NCBI GenBank assembly: GCA_958419945.1 | Contig: CATZIC010000007.1 | Location: forward strand, 1-42,060 | Direction: 5' to 3' | Origin: an uncultured Clostridia bacterium | GTDB lineage: Bacteria; Bacillota; Clostridia; Christensenellales; Borkfalkiaceae | DNA length: 42,060 nt | Shown: positions 29,458 to 37,539 of the stretch, piece after piece | Position numbering within the stretch: position 1 is the stretch's first letter | Layout: each line of letters starts with the position of its first letter | The notes under the pieces: model-generated | The model's input: only the letters and a program-made list of their open reading frames with translations | What the model was told of the DNA's origin: nothing | Database searches by the model: none | Made by a program: the position numbers and the translations under genes

Positions 29458-30705
29458 ATGCAAAATTTTATGAAAGCGGTTGTATTTACTTTGGGTTGCA
29501 AAGTCAACGCCTGCGAAAGCGCATCGCTTATGCAGGGATTAAATGAACTCGGCTATGAAGTTTCCGATAAACTTTCTTACGCCGACCTATATATTTTGAA
29601 TACTTGCGCCGTTACTAAAGAGGCGGAAAAAAAGTCAAGACAGGCAATTTCAAGAATCAGATCATATAACGAAAACGCTAAAATTATCGTTACCGGTTGC
29701 GCATCTCAACGTGATCCCAAAGCCTTTATGGATAAGCCGGGCGTTTATCTTGTTACAGGCGCTGTCAATAAGGATAAGATTGTTTCTATTCTAGATAGCG
29801 ACGGAATTGTTCTGGAAGAAGCGAAAGAATATTACGAAAAGTTTTTGCCGTATGGGGGACTTAAAACCCGTAGTTACGTCAAGGTGGAGGACGGTTGTAA
29901 CAACTTTTGTTCTTACTGCATTATCCCGTATCTTCGTGGGCGTTGCCGCTCAAGGTCTATAGAAAGCGTTAAAAAGGAACTTGATAGCTTAACCGCAAAG
30001 GAAGTTGTTATTACAGGTATCAATCTTTCCGCATATAATTATAACGGTTTGGATTTAGCGGACCTTATTTCGGCCTTAGCGGGTTATGATTTTAGGATTC
30101 GTTTAGGCTCGCTTGAGGAAAGCATGATATCCGATAAACTTTTACAAGCAACCCAAAAACTTAAAGATTTTGCGCCGCATTTTCATCTTTGTCTACAGTC
30201 GGGAAGCAGTAAGGTCTTGAAAGATATGAACAGGCACTACGATAGGGAAGAATTTATCAACTGCGTTAAAAAGGTCCGTGAAGTCTACCCAGATTGTGCA
30301 ATAACAACGGATATTATAGTAGGGTTTCCGACTGAAACCGAAGAGGATTTTTGCGAAACTTTGAATTTGTGCAAAGCGGTTGATTTTGCGGACATACATT
30401 GCTTTGTCTTCTCTCCGAGGGAAGGCACGGTTGCTTACTCTATGCCGAGGTTGAGTTCGGAAATTTCCGACGACAGACTGAAAAGGCTTATGGAAGTTAA
30501 GCAAATTTCAAAGATCAATTTTGTTAAAAAGTTTATAGGCAGAGAACTTTCCGTACTTATCGAAGAGGAAAAAGATGGGTACTTCGAAGGGTATTCGCAA
30601 AATTACATAAGGTGTTATTTAAAGGGTGAAAACCTTAGCGGAATTAAGACCGTTAAAGTTATTGAACCGTTTAAAGACGGCGCATTGTGCGAAATTTCAA
30701 AGTAG
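29458..30705 (+). CDS. mtaB: tRNA t6A37 methylthiotransferase MtaB
   Basis: 415 residues. Domains in order: N-terminal UPF0004 with one iron-sulfur cluster (FTLGCKVNACESASL, LNTCAVTKEAEKKSRQ, VTGCASQ), a radical-SAM domain with VEDGCNNFCSYCIIPYLRGR (the CxxxCxxC cluster, about residues 145-164) and a C-terminal TRAM-like domain. It adds a methylthio group to N6-threonylcarbamoyladenosine at tRNA position 37. GCKVN and PYLRGRCRSR distinguish MtaB from MiaB and RimO. ATG 29458 is very close to AAGGA; ATG 29470 is a good alternative because family members often begin MKxVxFxTLGCKVN. Confidence 0.95.
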   Translation: MQNFMKAVVFTLGCKVNACESASLMQGLNELGYEVSDKLSYADLYILNTCAVTKEAEKKSRQAISRIRSYNENAKIIVTGCASQRDPKAFMDKPGVYLVTGAVNKDKIVSILDSDGIVLEEAKEYYEKFLPYGGLKTRSYVKVEDGCNNFCSYCIIPYLRGRCRSRSIESVKKELDSLTAKEVVITGINLSAYNYNGLDLADLISALAGYDFRIRLGSLEESMISDKLLQATQKLKDFAPHFHLCLQSGSSKVLKDMNRHYDREEFINCVKKVREVYPDCAITTDIIVGFPTETEEDFCETLNLCKAVDFADIHCFVFSPREGTVAYSMPRLSSEISDDRLKRLMEVKQISKINFVKKFIGRELSVLIEEEKDGYFEGYSQNYIRCYLKGENLSGIKTVKVIEPFKDGALCEISK

Positions 30706-30757
30706 TATTTTAAAAGATATTTTACTAAAATTTACTTAATTTAAAAGGAGAGTAATT

Positions 30758-31102
30758 ATGTGCGATTGCTTGTTTTGTAAATTTGCAAAAGGGGATATTC
30801 CCGTTGATAAAGTTTATGAAAACGAAAATTTTTTCATTATTAAAGATATAAATCCGCAGGCGGTGAACCATTATCTTGCCATACCCAAAATGCATTTTAA
30901 ATATTTGGCGGAAATGACGGCTGAAGACGCCGATAAACTTGCAGAGATGCTTTCTACGATTCCAAAACTTGAAAAGTTACTTAAACTAGAAAATGGCTAT
31001 AGGCTCGTAATAAATCAGGGCGATGACGCGGGGCAGACCGTTCCTCACCTACACGTTCACGTTTTATCCGGACAGAAAATGGGTTGGAACCCCGCAGGCT
31101 GA
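30758..31102 (+). CDS. HIT-family nucleotide-binding protein
   Basis: 114 residues, typical of HinT-like proteins. CLFCKFAKGDIPVDKVYENE carries the N-terminal CxxC zinc site, and the histidine triad HLHVHVLSG near residue 97 is complete, with the tail GWNPAG. Family members hydrolyse purine nucleotide phosphoramidates in the cytosol; the physiological role in Firmicutes is uncertain. AAGGAGAG precedes the ATG. It lies between mtaB and rpsU, the common Clostridia order. Confidence 0.95.
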   Translation: MCDCLFCKFAKGDIPVDKVYENENFFIIKDINPQAVNHYLAIPKMHFKYLAEMTAEDADKLAEMLSTIPKLEKLLKLENGYRLVINQGDDAGQTVPHLHVHVLSGQKMGWNPAG

Positions 31103-31116
31103 GTTTTGGTTGCCGA

Positions 31117-31140
31117 TTAGCGCCAAACGCTAAATTTTGT
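31117..31140 (+). terminator. Weak terminator after the HIT gene
   Basis: TTAGCG and CGCTAA form a six-pair stem with a CCAAA loop, followed by ATTTTGTTG. The stem is short and the T-run interrupted. Confidence 0.5.
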
Positions 31141-31172
31141 TGAAAAATATCAATAAATCCGATAAATAATGC

Positions 31173-31201
31173 TTGACATGTAAATTTTTGTCTTGTATAA
31201 T
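31173..31201 (+). promoter_or_regulatory. Consensus housekeeping promoter of rpsU
   Basis: TTGACA (31173-31178), 17 bases, TATAAT (31196-31201): a perfect match to the sigma-A consensus with ideal spacing. It fits a highly expressed ribosomal protein gene. Confidence 0.93.
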
Positions 31202-31249
31202 TTTATTGCTTTTTAAAAATAAGTGTCTTTCGGCAAAGGAGGGGTGAAT

Positions 31250-31429
31250 ATGTCCACTATAAGAGTTGGTGAAAACGAATCTTTGGATAACGCATTACGT
31301 CGTTTTAAGAGAAAATGCTCACGCGATGGTATTATTGGCGACCTCCGTCGTAAAGAGTGTTATGAAAAACCTGCAGTTCGTCGTAAAAAGAAAGCCGAGG
31401 CTGCAAGAAAGAGAAATTCAAAAATGTAA
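31250..31429 (+). CDS. rpsU: Ribosomal protein bS21
   Basis: 59 residues, highly basic: MSTIRVGENESLDNALRRFK, then the conserved KRKCSRDGIIGDLRRKECYEKP and a lysine- and arginine-rich tail. bS21 lies on the small subunit near the anti-Shine-Dalgarno sequence and aids initiation. ATG 31250 was chosen over an upstream in-frame codon because AAAGGAGGGGTG, an almost perfect Shine-Dalgarno sequence, lies directly before it and because the protein then matches the family start. It has its own perfect promoter and terminator. yqeY, the usual next gene in Firmicutes, is absent; a protein of unknown function follows. Confidence 0.97.
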   Translation: MSTIRVGENESLDNALRRFKRKCSRDGIIGDLRRKECYEKPAVRRKKKAEAARKRNSKM

Positions 31430-31435
31430 TTTTAA

Positions 31436-31466
31436 GCGTCTGCTAATATGCGGACGCATTTTTTTT
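31436..31466 (+). terminator. Strong intrinsic terminator after rpsU
   Basis: GCGTCTGC and GCGGACGC form an eight-pair stem (one G-T) with a TAATAT loop, followed by A and eight T residues. Confidence 0.92.
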
Positions 31467-31523
31467 GCTAAAGAAGAAATTTGTCGATAGCAGTCAAAAT
31501 ACAGATTTTTTGGAGGAATTCCC

Positions 31524-31907
31524 GTGGAAGATTTGAAGTTTATCGCAAAAGAAGCAAAAAAACGGTTAAAAACAGGTTTTTGGGAGGAACATCGAGATAA
31601 AATCAGCAGTATTAAAGACAGGGCTAAAACCGAAGGAATAGAGTCGTCGAATATCGTTAAATATTATCAGACAACGGTAATTCGTGAAGTGAAACCTAAA
31701 TCAGACGAAACCGAAGCCTTTTACACCAAAGTTAAGGCAATACTTGACAGTGTAGGCGAAGTAAGCGATATAATCAGGCGGCTTATCGATACCGAAACAT
31801 ATAATTCGCTTCCGTACGACAGAAAGCAGAAATACGTTATGGAATTGTCGGAAAAATACCGCGAGGCGTTAAAAAGATACAAGCGTGAAAAAAAGTTCGA
31901 CTTTTAA
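31524..31907 (+). CDS. Conserved-looking hypothetical protein, 127 residues
   Basis: I do not recognise a family. From GTG 31524, with a good ribosome binding site (GGAGGA, six bases upstream), it gives a soluble, charged, mainly helical protein beginning MEDLKFIAKEAKKRLKTGFW and ending in a basic helix (EKYREALKRYKREKKFDF). It has no cysteine, signal peptide or membrane segment. Its LPYDRKQKYVMELSEKYREA segment looks like an amphipathic helix. Its position after rpsU is where yqeY often lies, but it shows no YqeY similarity. Codon use resembles its neighbours, with no sign of transfer. A role in translation or in the adjacent pcrA-ligA repair pair would be a guess. Confidence 0.75.
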   Translation: MEDLKFIAKEAKKRLKTGFWEEHRDKISSIKDRAKTEGIESSNIVKYYQTTVIREVKPKSDETEAFYTKVKAILDSVGEVSDIIRRLIDTETYNSLPYDRKQKYVMELSEKYREALKRYKREKKFDF

Positions 31908-31978
31908 AATGGTATAGACACGTATCGTTATCTGCATCTTGTTTAAAAATAAATATCCATATTAGCGCTCTTTTTAAC

Positions 31979-32007
31979 TTGAAAAAAAAGGATAAAAGTG
32001 TTACAAT
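31979..32007 (+). promoter_or_regulatory. Promoter directly before pcrA
   Basis: TTGAAA (31979-31984), 17 bases, TACAAT (32002-32007), preceded by TGT as an extended -10. Predicted transcript start is about 32014, one base before ATG 32015. Confidence 0.75.
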
Positions 32008-32014
32008 ACAAAAG

Positions 32015-34309
32015 ATGAAAGAATATCTTGAAAAATTGAACAAAGAGCAACTTGCGGCAACGACGGACACCGAAGGCCCCGTACTCGTTTTAGCGGGTGC
32101 GGGAAGCGGAAAAACCCGTGTGCTTACCTCGAGAATTGCTTATATATTAGATAATTCCCTATGCGAACCGTCACAGATTTTGGCTGTTACTTTTACCAAT
32201 AAATCCGCTAACGAGATGCTTGAAAGGGTTATAGGTTTCGTAGGCGAAGAGGCATCGAAAATGTGGATTTCCACAATACATAGCATGTGCCTCAGAATTT
32301 TGCGTGCTTCAATCGGCCGACTTGACGGCTACGAAAAGAACTTTTCCGTCTATGGGGAAGCGGAATCCGAACGAGTTATCAAAAAGATAATTGCCGAAAT
32401 GAGTTTAGAAGGCGAATCGGTACTAAAAGAAGCCAAATTTCATATTTCCTATGCAAAAACCGCAGATATTTCGCCCGATAGATACGTAATCGAAGGTAAG
32501 GGAAGAGACGTTTCCACTTACGCTTCGGTGTATAAGCGGTACGAGGAAGTATTAAGAAGCAGTAATGCGATGGACTTTGACGATTTGATTTTGAAGACCT
32601 ACCACCTTTTGGACGAGGACGAGGAAGTAAGAAATTATTATGCAACAAAGTTCCATTATATCTTGATCGATGAGTTTCAGGATACCAACTATATTCAGTA
32701 CAAAATTGCGAAACTGCTTTGCTCCGTTCACAAAAATATCTTTGCCGTTGGCGACGACGATCAGTCTATATACGGTTGGCGTGGTGCTGAAATCAAAAAT
32801 ATCCTTGATTTTAACAAAGATTTTAAGAACGCCAAAGTTTACAAATTGCAACAAAATTACCGTTCTACAAAGAAAATTTTGGACTTAGCGAACGCGGTCA
32901 TCAAAAAGAACACCGTAAGAAGCAGCAAGTCTCTTTGGACGGACAACGACGAAGGTGTTAAGATAGAATATTACTGCGGGGACGAGGAATCAAACGAGGC
33001 ACGCTATGCCGTCGACCAAATTAAAGCCCTTTCGGCGCGTGGCGCAAAATACAGCGATTTTGCCATTTTGATGAGGGTCAACGCCTTGTCACGTTCTTTC
33101 GAACAAGAGCTTTTGCGCAACAATATTCCGTTTAAAGTTTTCGGTGGTTTTAAGTTCTTCGAACGTAAAGAAATCAAGGACTTAACCGCATATTTAAGAA
33201 TCCTTGAAAACCCTTTGGATAACGACGCTTTGCTAAGAATTATCAATACGCCTAGGCGTGGTATAGGGGACAAAACCATTAACGAATTGTCAAGATACGC
33301 AGAAAGTCAAGGCGTATCACTTTTTGATGCTCTTTGTTCCATAAAAGAACTCGACTTATCGACTAATGCAAAAGTTCGGTTGGACCTTTTCAGACAACTT
33401 TTGTTCGATCTTACGATAATGAGCGGAACCAAAGGTATTTTCGAACTTGTAAACGAAGTGATAAAGCGTACCGAGTTTTTGAAACAGTTTGAAGAGGAAA
33501 CAGACGAAAACATTTCCAAACGCATGAACGTAGACGAATTTTTGAATTCCGTTCAGGAGTTTGAAAAATTCAACAAATCGGCAGGACTTTCGGACTACTT
33601 AGGTTCTATTGCGCTATATAGCGACATAGACGAGGCGGATTCTACCGAATACGTAACACTTGCGACCATTCACGCCGTAAAAGGGCTTGAATTCAACACA
33701 GTGTTTATTGCAGGTTGCGACGAAACCATTTTTCCGATTGCCCGTGCGGTTGGAAGCCCTGCCGACCTTGAAGAGGAACGCAGGCTTATGTACGTTGCGA
33801 TTACGCGTGCTGAAAAACGGCTTTATATAACCCGTGCAAACAGCAGATATATTTACGGCAACAGACAGTTCACAACACGCTCACGCTTTGTGTCGGACGT
33901 AGCGGATAAACTCGGAATCGATCCCGTTTCGGACAGAAAACAGAGGTTTGCCACCGATTCTTCTAACGATAATTTCCAGTCAAGGCCGCAAAAGAGAACC
34001 TTTGCGGAGAGAAACGCTTATTATAATTCAAGCGAATATGAATTCGGGTATAGCTCGGACGAACCTTCGTCGTCGGGTATGTCGAGTTACGTAAAAACTT
34101 TTGCCAGAACCGCTCATGCCGGAGAGACTAAAAAAACCGTTAATACTTCGCAGTATTATCCGGGAAGAAGCGTTTTACATAAAAAGTTCGGCATAGGAAA
34201 AATTATAGCGGTCAAGTCAAGCGGTGCTAATACCATAATAGACGTTGCTTTCCAAAAAATAGGCGTAAAATCCCTTGCTGTAAATCTTGCGCCGATAGAA
34301 TTATTGTAA
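32015..34309 (+). CDS. pcrA: ATP-dependent DNA helicase PcrA (UvrD/Rep family)
   Basis: 764 residues. Superfamily 1A motifs appear in order: Q-motif LNKEQLAAT, Walker A LAGAGSGKTR at about 27-36, FTNKSANEM, motif II LIDEFQDTN, motif III VGDDDQSIYGWRGA, QNYRST, motif V TIHAVKGLEFNTVF and motif VI YVAITRAEKRLYI. The C-terminus has a PGRSVLHKKFGIGKII segment like the RNA-polymerase-binding Tudor domain of PcrA. It unwinds DNA in repair and replication-fork maintenance. I chose ATG 32015 because it matches the family N-terminus and lies just after a promoter; TTG 31979, inside that promoter, would add 12 lysine-rich residues. There is no Shine-Dalgarno sequence. ligA follows, as in Bacillus. Confidence 0.96.
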   Translation: MKEYLEKLNKEQLAATTDTEGPVLVLAGAGSGKTRVLTSRIAYILDNSLCEPSQILAVTFTNKSANEMLERVIGFVGEEASKMWISTIHSMCLRILRASIGRLDGYEKNFSVYGEAESERVIKKIIAEMSLEGESVLKEAKFHISYAKTADISPDRYVIEGKGRDVSTYASVYKRYEEVLRSSNAMDFDDLILKTYHLLDEDEEVRNYYATKFHYILIDEFQDTNYIQYKIAKLLCSVHKNIFAVGDDDQSIYGWRGAEIKNILDFNKDFKNAKVYKLQQNYRSTKKILDLANAVIKKNTVRSSKSLWTDNDEGVKIEYYCGDEESNEARYAVDQIKALSARGAKYSDFAILMRVNALSRSFEQELLRNNIPFKVFGGFKFFERKEIKDLTAYLRILENPLDNDALLRIINTPRRGIGDKTINELSRYAESQGVSLFDALCSIKELDLSTNAKVRLDLFRQLLFDLTIMSGTKGIFELVNEVIKRTEFLKQFEEETDENISKRMNVDEFLNSVQEFEKFNKSAGLSDYLGSIALYSDIDEADSTEYVTLATIHAVKGLEFNTVFIAGCDETIFPIARAVGSPADLEEERRLMYVAITRAEKRLYITRANSRYIYGNRQFTTRSRFVSDVADKLGIDPVSDRKQRFATDSSNDNFQSRPQKRTFAERNAYYNSSEYEFGYSSDEPSSSGMSSYVKTFARTAHAGETKKTVNTSQYYPGRSVLHKKFGIGKIIAVKSSGANTIIDVAFQKIGVKSLAVNLAPIELL

Positions 34310-34340
34310 ATTTAAAGTTTTCCGATTTACGAGGTTTTTT

Positions 34341-36287
34341 ATGGACAGAATGAGAGAACTTGTCGATTTGCTGAATAGGTACGGTTACGAGTATTACGTT
34401 TTAGATAATCCGACCGTATCGGACGGCGAATATGACAGGCTGTATGACGAACTTAAAACTCTTGAACGGGAATCCGGCGTTATTTTGCAGGATTCGCCTA
34501 CGCACAGAGTGGGTGGAGAGCCTATTTCCGCCTTCCAAAAGCACCGCCATATCGAAAGGCTTTATAGTCTTGATAAAGCGGTTACAAAAGAACAACTCGC
34601 TTCCTTTACGGATAGAATTTTAAAATCGGAAAACCCCGACACCAAATACACGGTAGAATATAAGTTTGACGGTCTTACAATGTGTTTGACCTACGAAAAC
34701 GGATATTTTCAACGCGCAACCACGAGGGGAAACGGAGAGGTAGGCGAGGACGTTACAGCACAGGTAAAAACCATAAAAACCTTCCCGCTATCCATACCCT
34801 ATAAAGGTAGATTAGAGGCTAAAGGCGAGGCGATAATAAGACTTTCCGTCCTTGAAGAATACAATAAAACGGCAACGGAAGTTCTGAAAAACGCAAGAAA
34901 CGCCGTTGCAGGTGCGATAAGAAACCTCGACCCAAAAGTTACCGAAAAAAGAAAACCGGAAATTTATTTTTACGACGTAAATTATATAGAGGACGGTTCA
35001 ATCCGTTCCCAACGAGAAGCGGTTAAGTTTCTTAAAGAAAACGGTTTTAAAGTGTTTGATTATCTTCGTGTATGCTCGAATTTAGACGAAATTATCGAAG
35101 CAGTTTCGGAAATCGAAGTAAACAGAAAAAATCTTGACGTTTTAACGGATGGCGTTGTAATAAAGGTGGACGATTACAACGTAAGAGAGGAACTTGGCAG
35201 TACCGAAAAGTTCCCGAGATGGGCGATAGCCTTTAAATTCGAAGCCGAAGAAGTTACCACTATGCTTGAAAAAATTACCTGGCAGGTTGGTAGAACGGGA
35301 AAACTTACGCCGCTCGGACATTTAAGCCCTGTGGACTTATGCGGTGTAACCGTTAAAAAGGCAACTCTTAATAATTACGGCGATATTTTGCGGAAAAATA
35401 TCAAAGTACCTTGCCGTGTCTTGGTAAGAAGAAGCAACGAAGTTATTCCTGAAATTTTAGGTTCAACGGAAATTTTCGACAATAGCAAATTGCCTGAAAA
35501 ACCTAAAATTTGTCCCTACTGTAATTCCGCACTTGAAGAAGTCGGCGCTAATATTTTTTGTCCGAATAAAAACTGCAAACCTAGGGTTGTGGGGCTTATA
35601 GCAAACTTCGTGTCCAAAGAGGCTATGAATATCGAAGGGGTTTCGGAAATGACTGCCTCGCTGCTATACGACAGTTTTAACGTAAGGCGTTGTTCGGACT
35701 TATATAAACTCGACTATCAAGCCATATATTCGCTTGAAGGTTTTAAGGAAAAGCGTACGGCAAATTTCATAAATTCGGTTGAAAAATCCAAGCATTGTCC
35801 GCTTGCCAACTTTATTTACGCATTGTCAATCGACGGAATAGGCAAAAAGACGGCAAAAGATTTGGCAAAACGGTTTAAATCTTTAGATAATTTGCGTAAC
35901 GCAACACTAATAGACCTAATTTCCATGAACGAAATAGGCGAAGTTCTTGCCTACAACATAACGGAATTTTTCGCTGACAAAGAAAACTGCGAGGAAATCG
36001 ATAATCTTATCGCACTCGGACTAAATCCTTATTACGAGGACGAAACAAAAGGCGATACTTTCAGCGGAAAAAGAATAGTTTTAACCGGTACTTTAGCCGG
36101 TTTTAAGCGTAGTGAAGCACAAAAAATCATTGAAAGTTTGGGCGGAAGCGTTTCGTCTTCTGTTTCAAAACTTACAGATTTAGTGGTTGCAGGTACGGAC
36201 GCAGGTAGCAAACTTGACAAGGCAAAAGCCCTCAATATCCCCGTAATTGACGAAGAAGAGTTCAAAAAGTTGATTGCAGGTAGTTAA
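34341..36287 (+). CDS. ligA: NAD-dependent DNA ligase LigA
   Basis: 648 residues, slightly shorter than the usual 670. Domain Ia YYVLDNPTVSDGEYDRLYDE binds NAD; the adenylation domain holds Lys108 in EYKFDGLTMCL; then the OB fold, a four-cysteine zinc finger (CPYCNSALEEVGANIFCPNKNC), helix-hairpin-helix repeats and a C-terminal BRCT domain (about 575-645; FSGKRIVLTGTLAGFKRSEA). It seals nicks in DNA using NAD. GAGG precedes the ATG by a few bases. It forms a conserved pair with pcrA. Confidence 0.97.
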   Translation: MDRMRELVDLLNRYGYEYYVLDNPTVSDGEYDRLYDELKTLERESGVILQDSPTHRVGGEPISAFQKHRHIERLYSLDKAVTKEQLASFTDRILKSENPDTKYTVEYKFDGLTMCLTYENGYFQRATTRGNGEVGEDVTAQVKTIKTFPLSIPYKGRLEAKGEAIIRLSVLEEYNKTATEVLKNARNAVAGAIRNLDPKVTEKRKPEIYFYDVNYIEDGSIRSQREAVKFLKENGFKVFDYLRVCSNLDEIIEAVSEIEVNRKNLDVLTDGVVIKVDDYNVREELGSTEKFPRWAIAFKFEAEEVTTMLEKITWQVGRTGKLTPLGHLSPVDLCGVTVKKATLNNYGDILRKNIKVPCRVLVRRSNEVIPEILGSTEIFDNSKLPEKPKICPYCNSALEEVGANIFCPNKNCKPRVVGLIANFVSKEAMNIEGVSEMTASLLYDSFNVRRCSDLYKLDYQAIYSLEGFKEKRTANFINSVEKSKHCPLANFIYALSIDGIGKKTAKDLAKRFKSLDNLRNATLIDLISMNEIGEVLAYNITEFFADKENCEEIDNLIALGLNPYYEDETKGDTFSGKRIVLTGTLAGFKRSEAQKIIESLGGSVSSSVSKLTDLVVAGTDAGSKLDKAKALNIPVIDEEEFKKLIAGS

Positions 36288-36302
36288 AGAGCAAAAAAAT
36301 AC

Positions 36303-36331
36303 TTGCTTATTTAGTTTATATGTGTTAATAT
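36303..36331 (+). promoter_or_regulatory. Promoter of the yicC-rpoZ unit
   Basis: TTGCTT (36303-36308), 17 bases, TAATAT (36326-36331) preceded by TGT, giving an extended -10. The start is near 36338 and GAGGTG (36349-36354) serves the ATG at 36359. Confidence 0.75.
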
Positions 36332-36358
36332 ATATAAGTTAGCAAAAGAGGTGTCTAT

Positions 36359-37231
36359 ATGCAAAGCATGACAGGTTACGGCAAAGCGGAATATAATAAG
36401 GACGGCATTACCCTTCTTATAGAGATACGCACCGTAAACAACAGATTTTTAGATATAGTTCCCAAATATCCTCGCGCCTTTTTGAAATACGACGATTTGA
36501 TAAGAAAAACCATTTCCGCAAAAGTCGCACGCGGCAGGCTTGAACTTTTTGTTACACTGAAAGACGTCAGGGAAGCCGGAAAGTCCTATATCGTTGACTT
36601 TGGCCTTGCGAAAGGATATTACGACGCTTATCTTGCACTTAAAGAGCAGTTTCCGGATCTTTCGGACGATTTGTCGCTTACAAACCTATTACGTATTCCC
36701 GACGTGGTAACCCAAGGTGTGGAAACAGACGACAGTGTTTACGAAAGCATTTTGGTGGAAACGCTTGATAATGCACTTGATAATCTTAACTCCATGAGAA
36801 AGGTTGAAGGCGACAAGCTTAAAGACGACCTTTTAGCCCGTATGGACACCGTGGAAGAATTACTTAAAAAAATTCAGGTGCGTGCTCCGCTTATAAGTGA
36901 AGAATATGCCGCTAAACTAACGGAAAGGATAACAGAATCGTTAAAGGACGTAAAATACGACGAGGCAAGGCTTTTGCAGGAAGTCGCTATTTTTGCGGAT
37001 AAGAGTAATATCGACGAGGAAATTACACGCTTAAAATCACATATTTCACAGTTCAGGACGATAGTTAGCGGTGAGAATGCCGGTAGAAAACTTGATTTTC
37101 TCGTTCAGGAATTCAACAGAGAAACAAATACAATCTGTTCAAAATCGAACGACGTTGAACTTACCGACTGCGCACTTAGGTTAAAGTGCGAAATCGAGAA
37201 GATAAGAGAACAGATACAAAATATAGAGTAA
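36359..37231 (+). CDS. YicC-family endoribonuclease
   Basis: 290 residues. Typical YicC start MQSMTGYGKAE, then EIRTVNNRFLDIVPKYPRAF, the GRLELFVTLK segment and the C-terminal DUF1732 region EEITRLKSHISQFRTIVSGENAGRKLDFLVQEFNRETNTICSKSND (split over about 225-270), the conserved core. YicC proteins are linked to RNA degradation. gmk usually follows in Firmicutes; here rpoZ follows directly. Confidence 0.95.
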   Translation: MQSMTGYGKAEYNKDGITLLIEIRTVNNRFLDIVPKYPRAFLKYDDLIRKTISAKVARGRLELFVTLKDVREAGKSYIVDFGLAKGYYDAYLALKEQFPDLSDDLSLTNLLRIPDVVTQGVETDDSVYESILVETLDNALDNLNSMRKVEGDKLKDDLLARMDTVEELLKKIQVRAPLISEEYAAKLTERITESLKDVKYDEARLLQEVAIFADKSNIDEEITRLKSHISQFRTIVSGENAGRKLDFLVQEFNRETNTICSKSNDVELTDCALRLKCEIEKIREQIQNIE

Positions 37232-37269
37232 ACGCTCAAAAAAGAAAATAAATCGGAGGATGATAAATT

Positions 37270-37473
37270 ATGATTCATGAACCGCCTATTGATACACTTG
37301 CAGATAAGATCGGATCGAAATACGCTTTGTGCGTAGTTGCAAGCAAACGTGCCCGTCAGATACTCGACGGGGCTTTGGTAAACGGAATGAAAGAGCTTCC
37401 AGACAACGAAAAACCTTTGTCGCTTGCATCTGAAGAAATTTACGAAGGTAAGGTTACGGCAACAAAATATTAA
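37270..37473 (+). CDS. rpoZ: RNA polymerase omega subunit
   Basis: 67 residues, a typical Firmicute omega. MIHEPPIDTLADKIGSKYAL and VVASKRARQI are characteristic, with a tail KPLSLASEEIYEGKV. Omega helps assemble beta prime. GGAGGA precedes the ATG. Two terminators follow, so the unit ends here. gmk and coaBC, which usually flank it, are missing. Confidence 0.95.
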   Translation: MIHEPPIDTLADKIGSKYALCVVASKRARQILDGALVNGMKELPDNEKPLSLASEEIYEGKVTATKY

Positions 37474-37526
37474 GGCTTTGCCTTGTTTTTTCCATGTTCA
37501 TAGCTATTGCTATGAGCATGTTTTTT
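37472..37526 (+). terminator. Tandem terminators between rpoZ and priA
   Basis: First: AAGGC-TTT-GCCTT followed by GTTTTTT (37472-37491), its stem starting within the rpoZ stop codon. Second: CATGTTCATAGC and GCTATGAGCATG, 12 pairs with one G-T and a TATT loop, followed by six T residues (37493-37526). Confidence 0.9.
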
Positions 37527-37532
37527 CATAAT
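37527..37532 (+). promoter_or_regulatory. Possible -10 element of priA
   Basis: CATAAT follows the T-run of the second terminator directly. Its predicted transcript start, 37539, is one base before the priA ATG. There is no good -35 (nearest TTGCTA, 14 bases away), so support is weak. Confidence 0.35.
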
Positions 37533-37539
37533 TTAAACC

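Noticed and set aside
31524..31907. YqeY (GatB/YqeY family) for the gene after rpsU
   Set aside because: The sequence does not resemble YqeY in its start or motifs; only the position matches.
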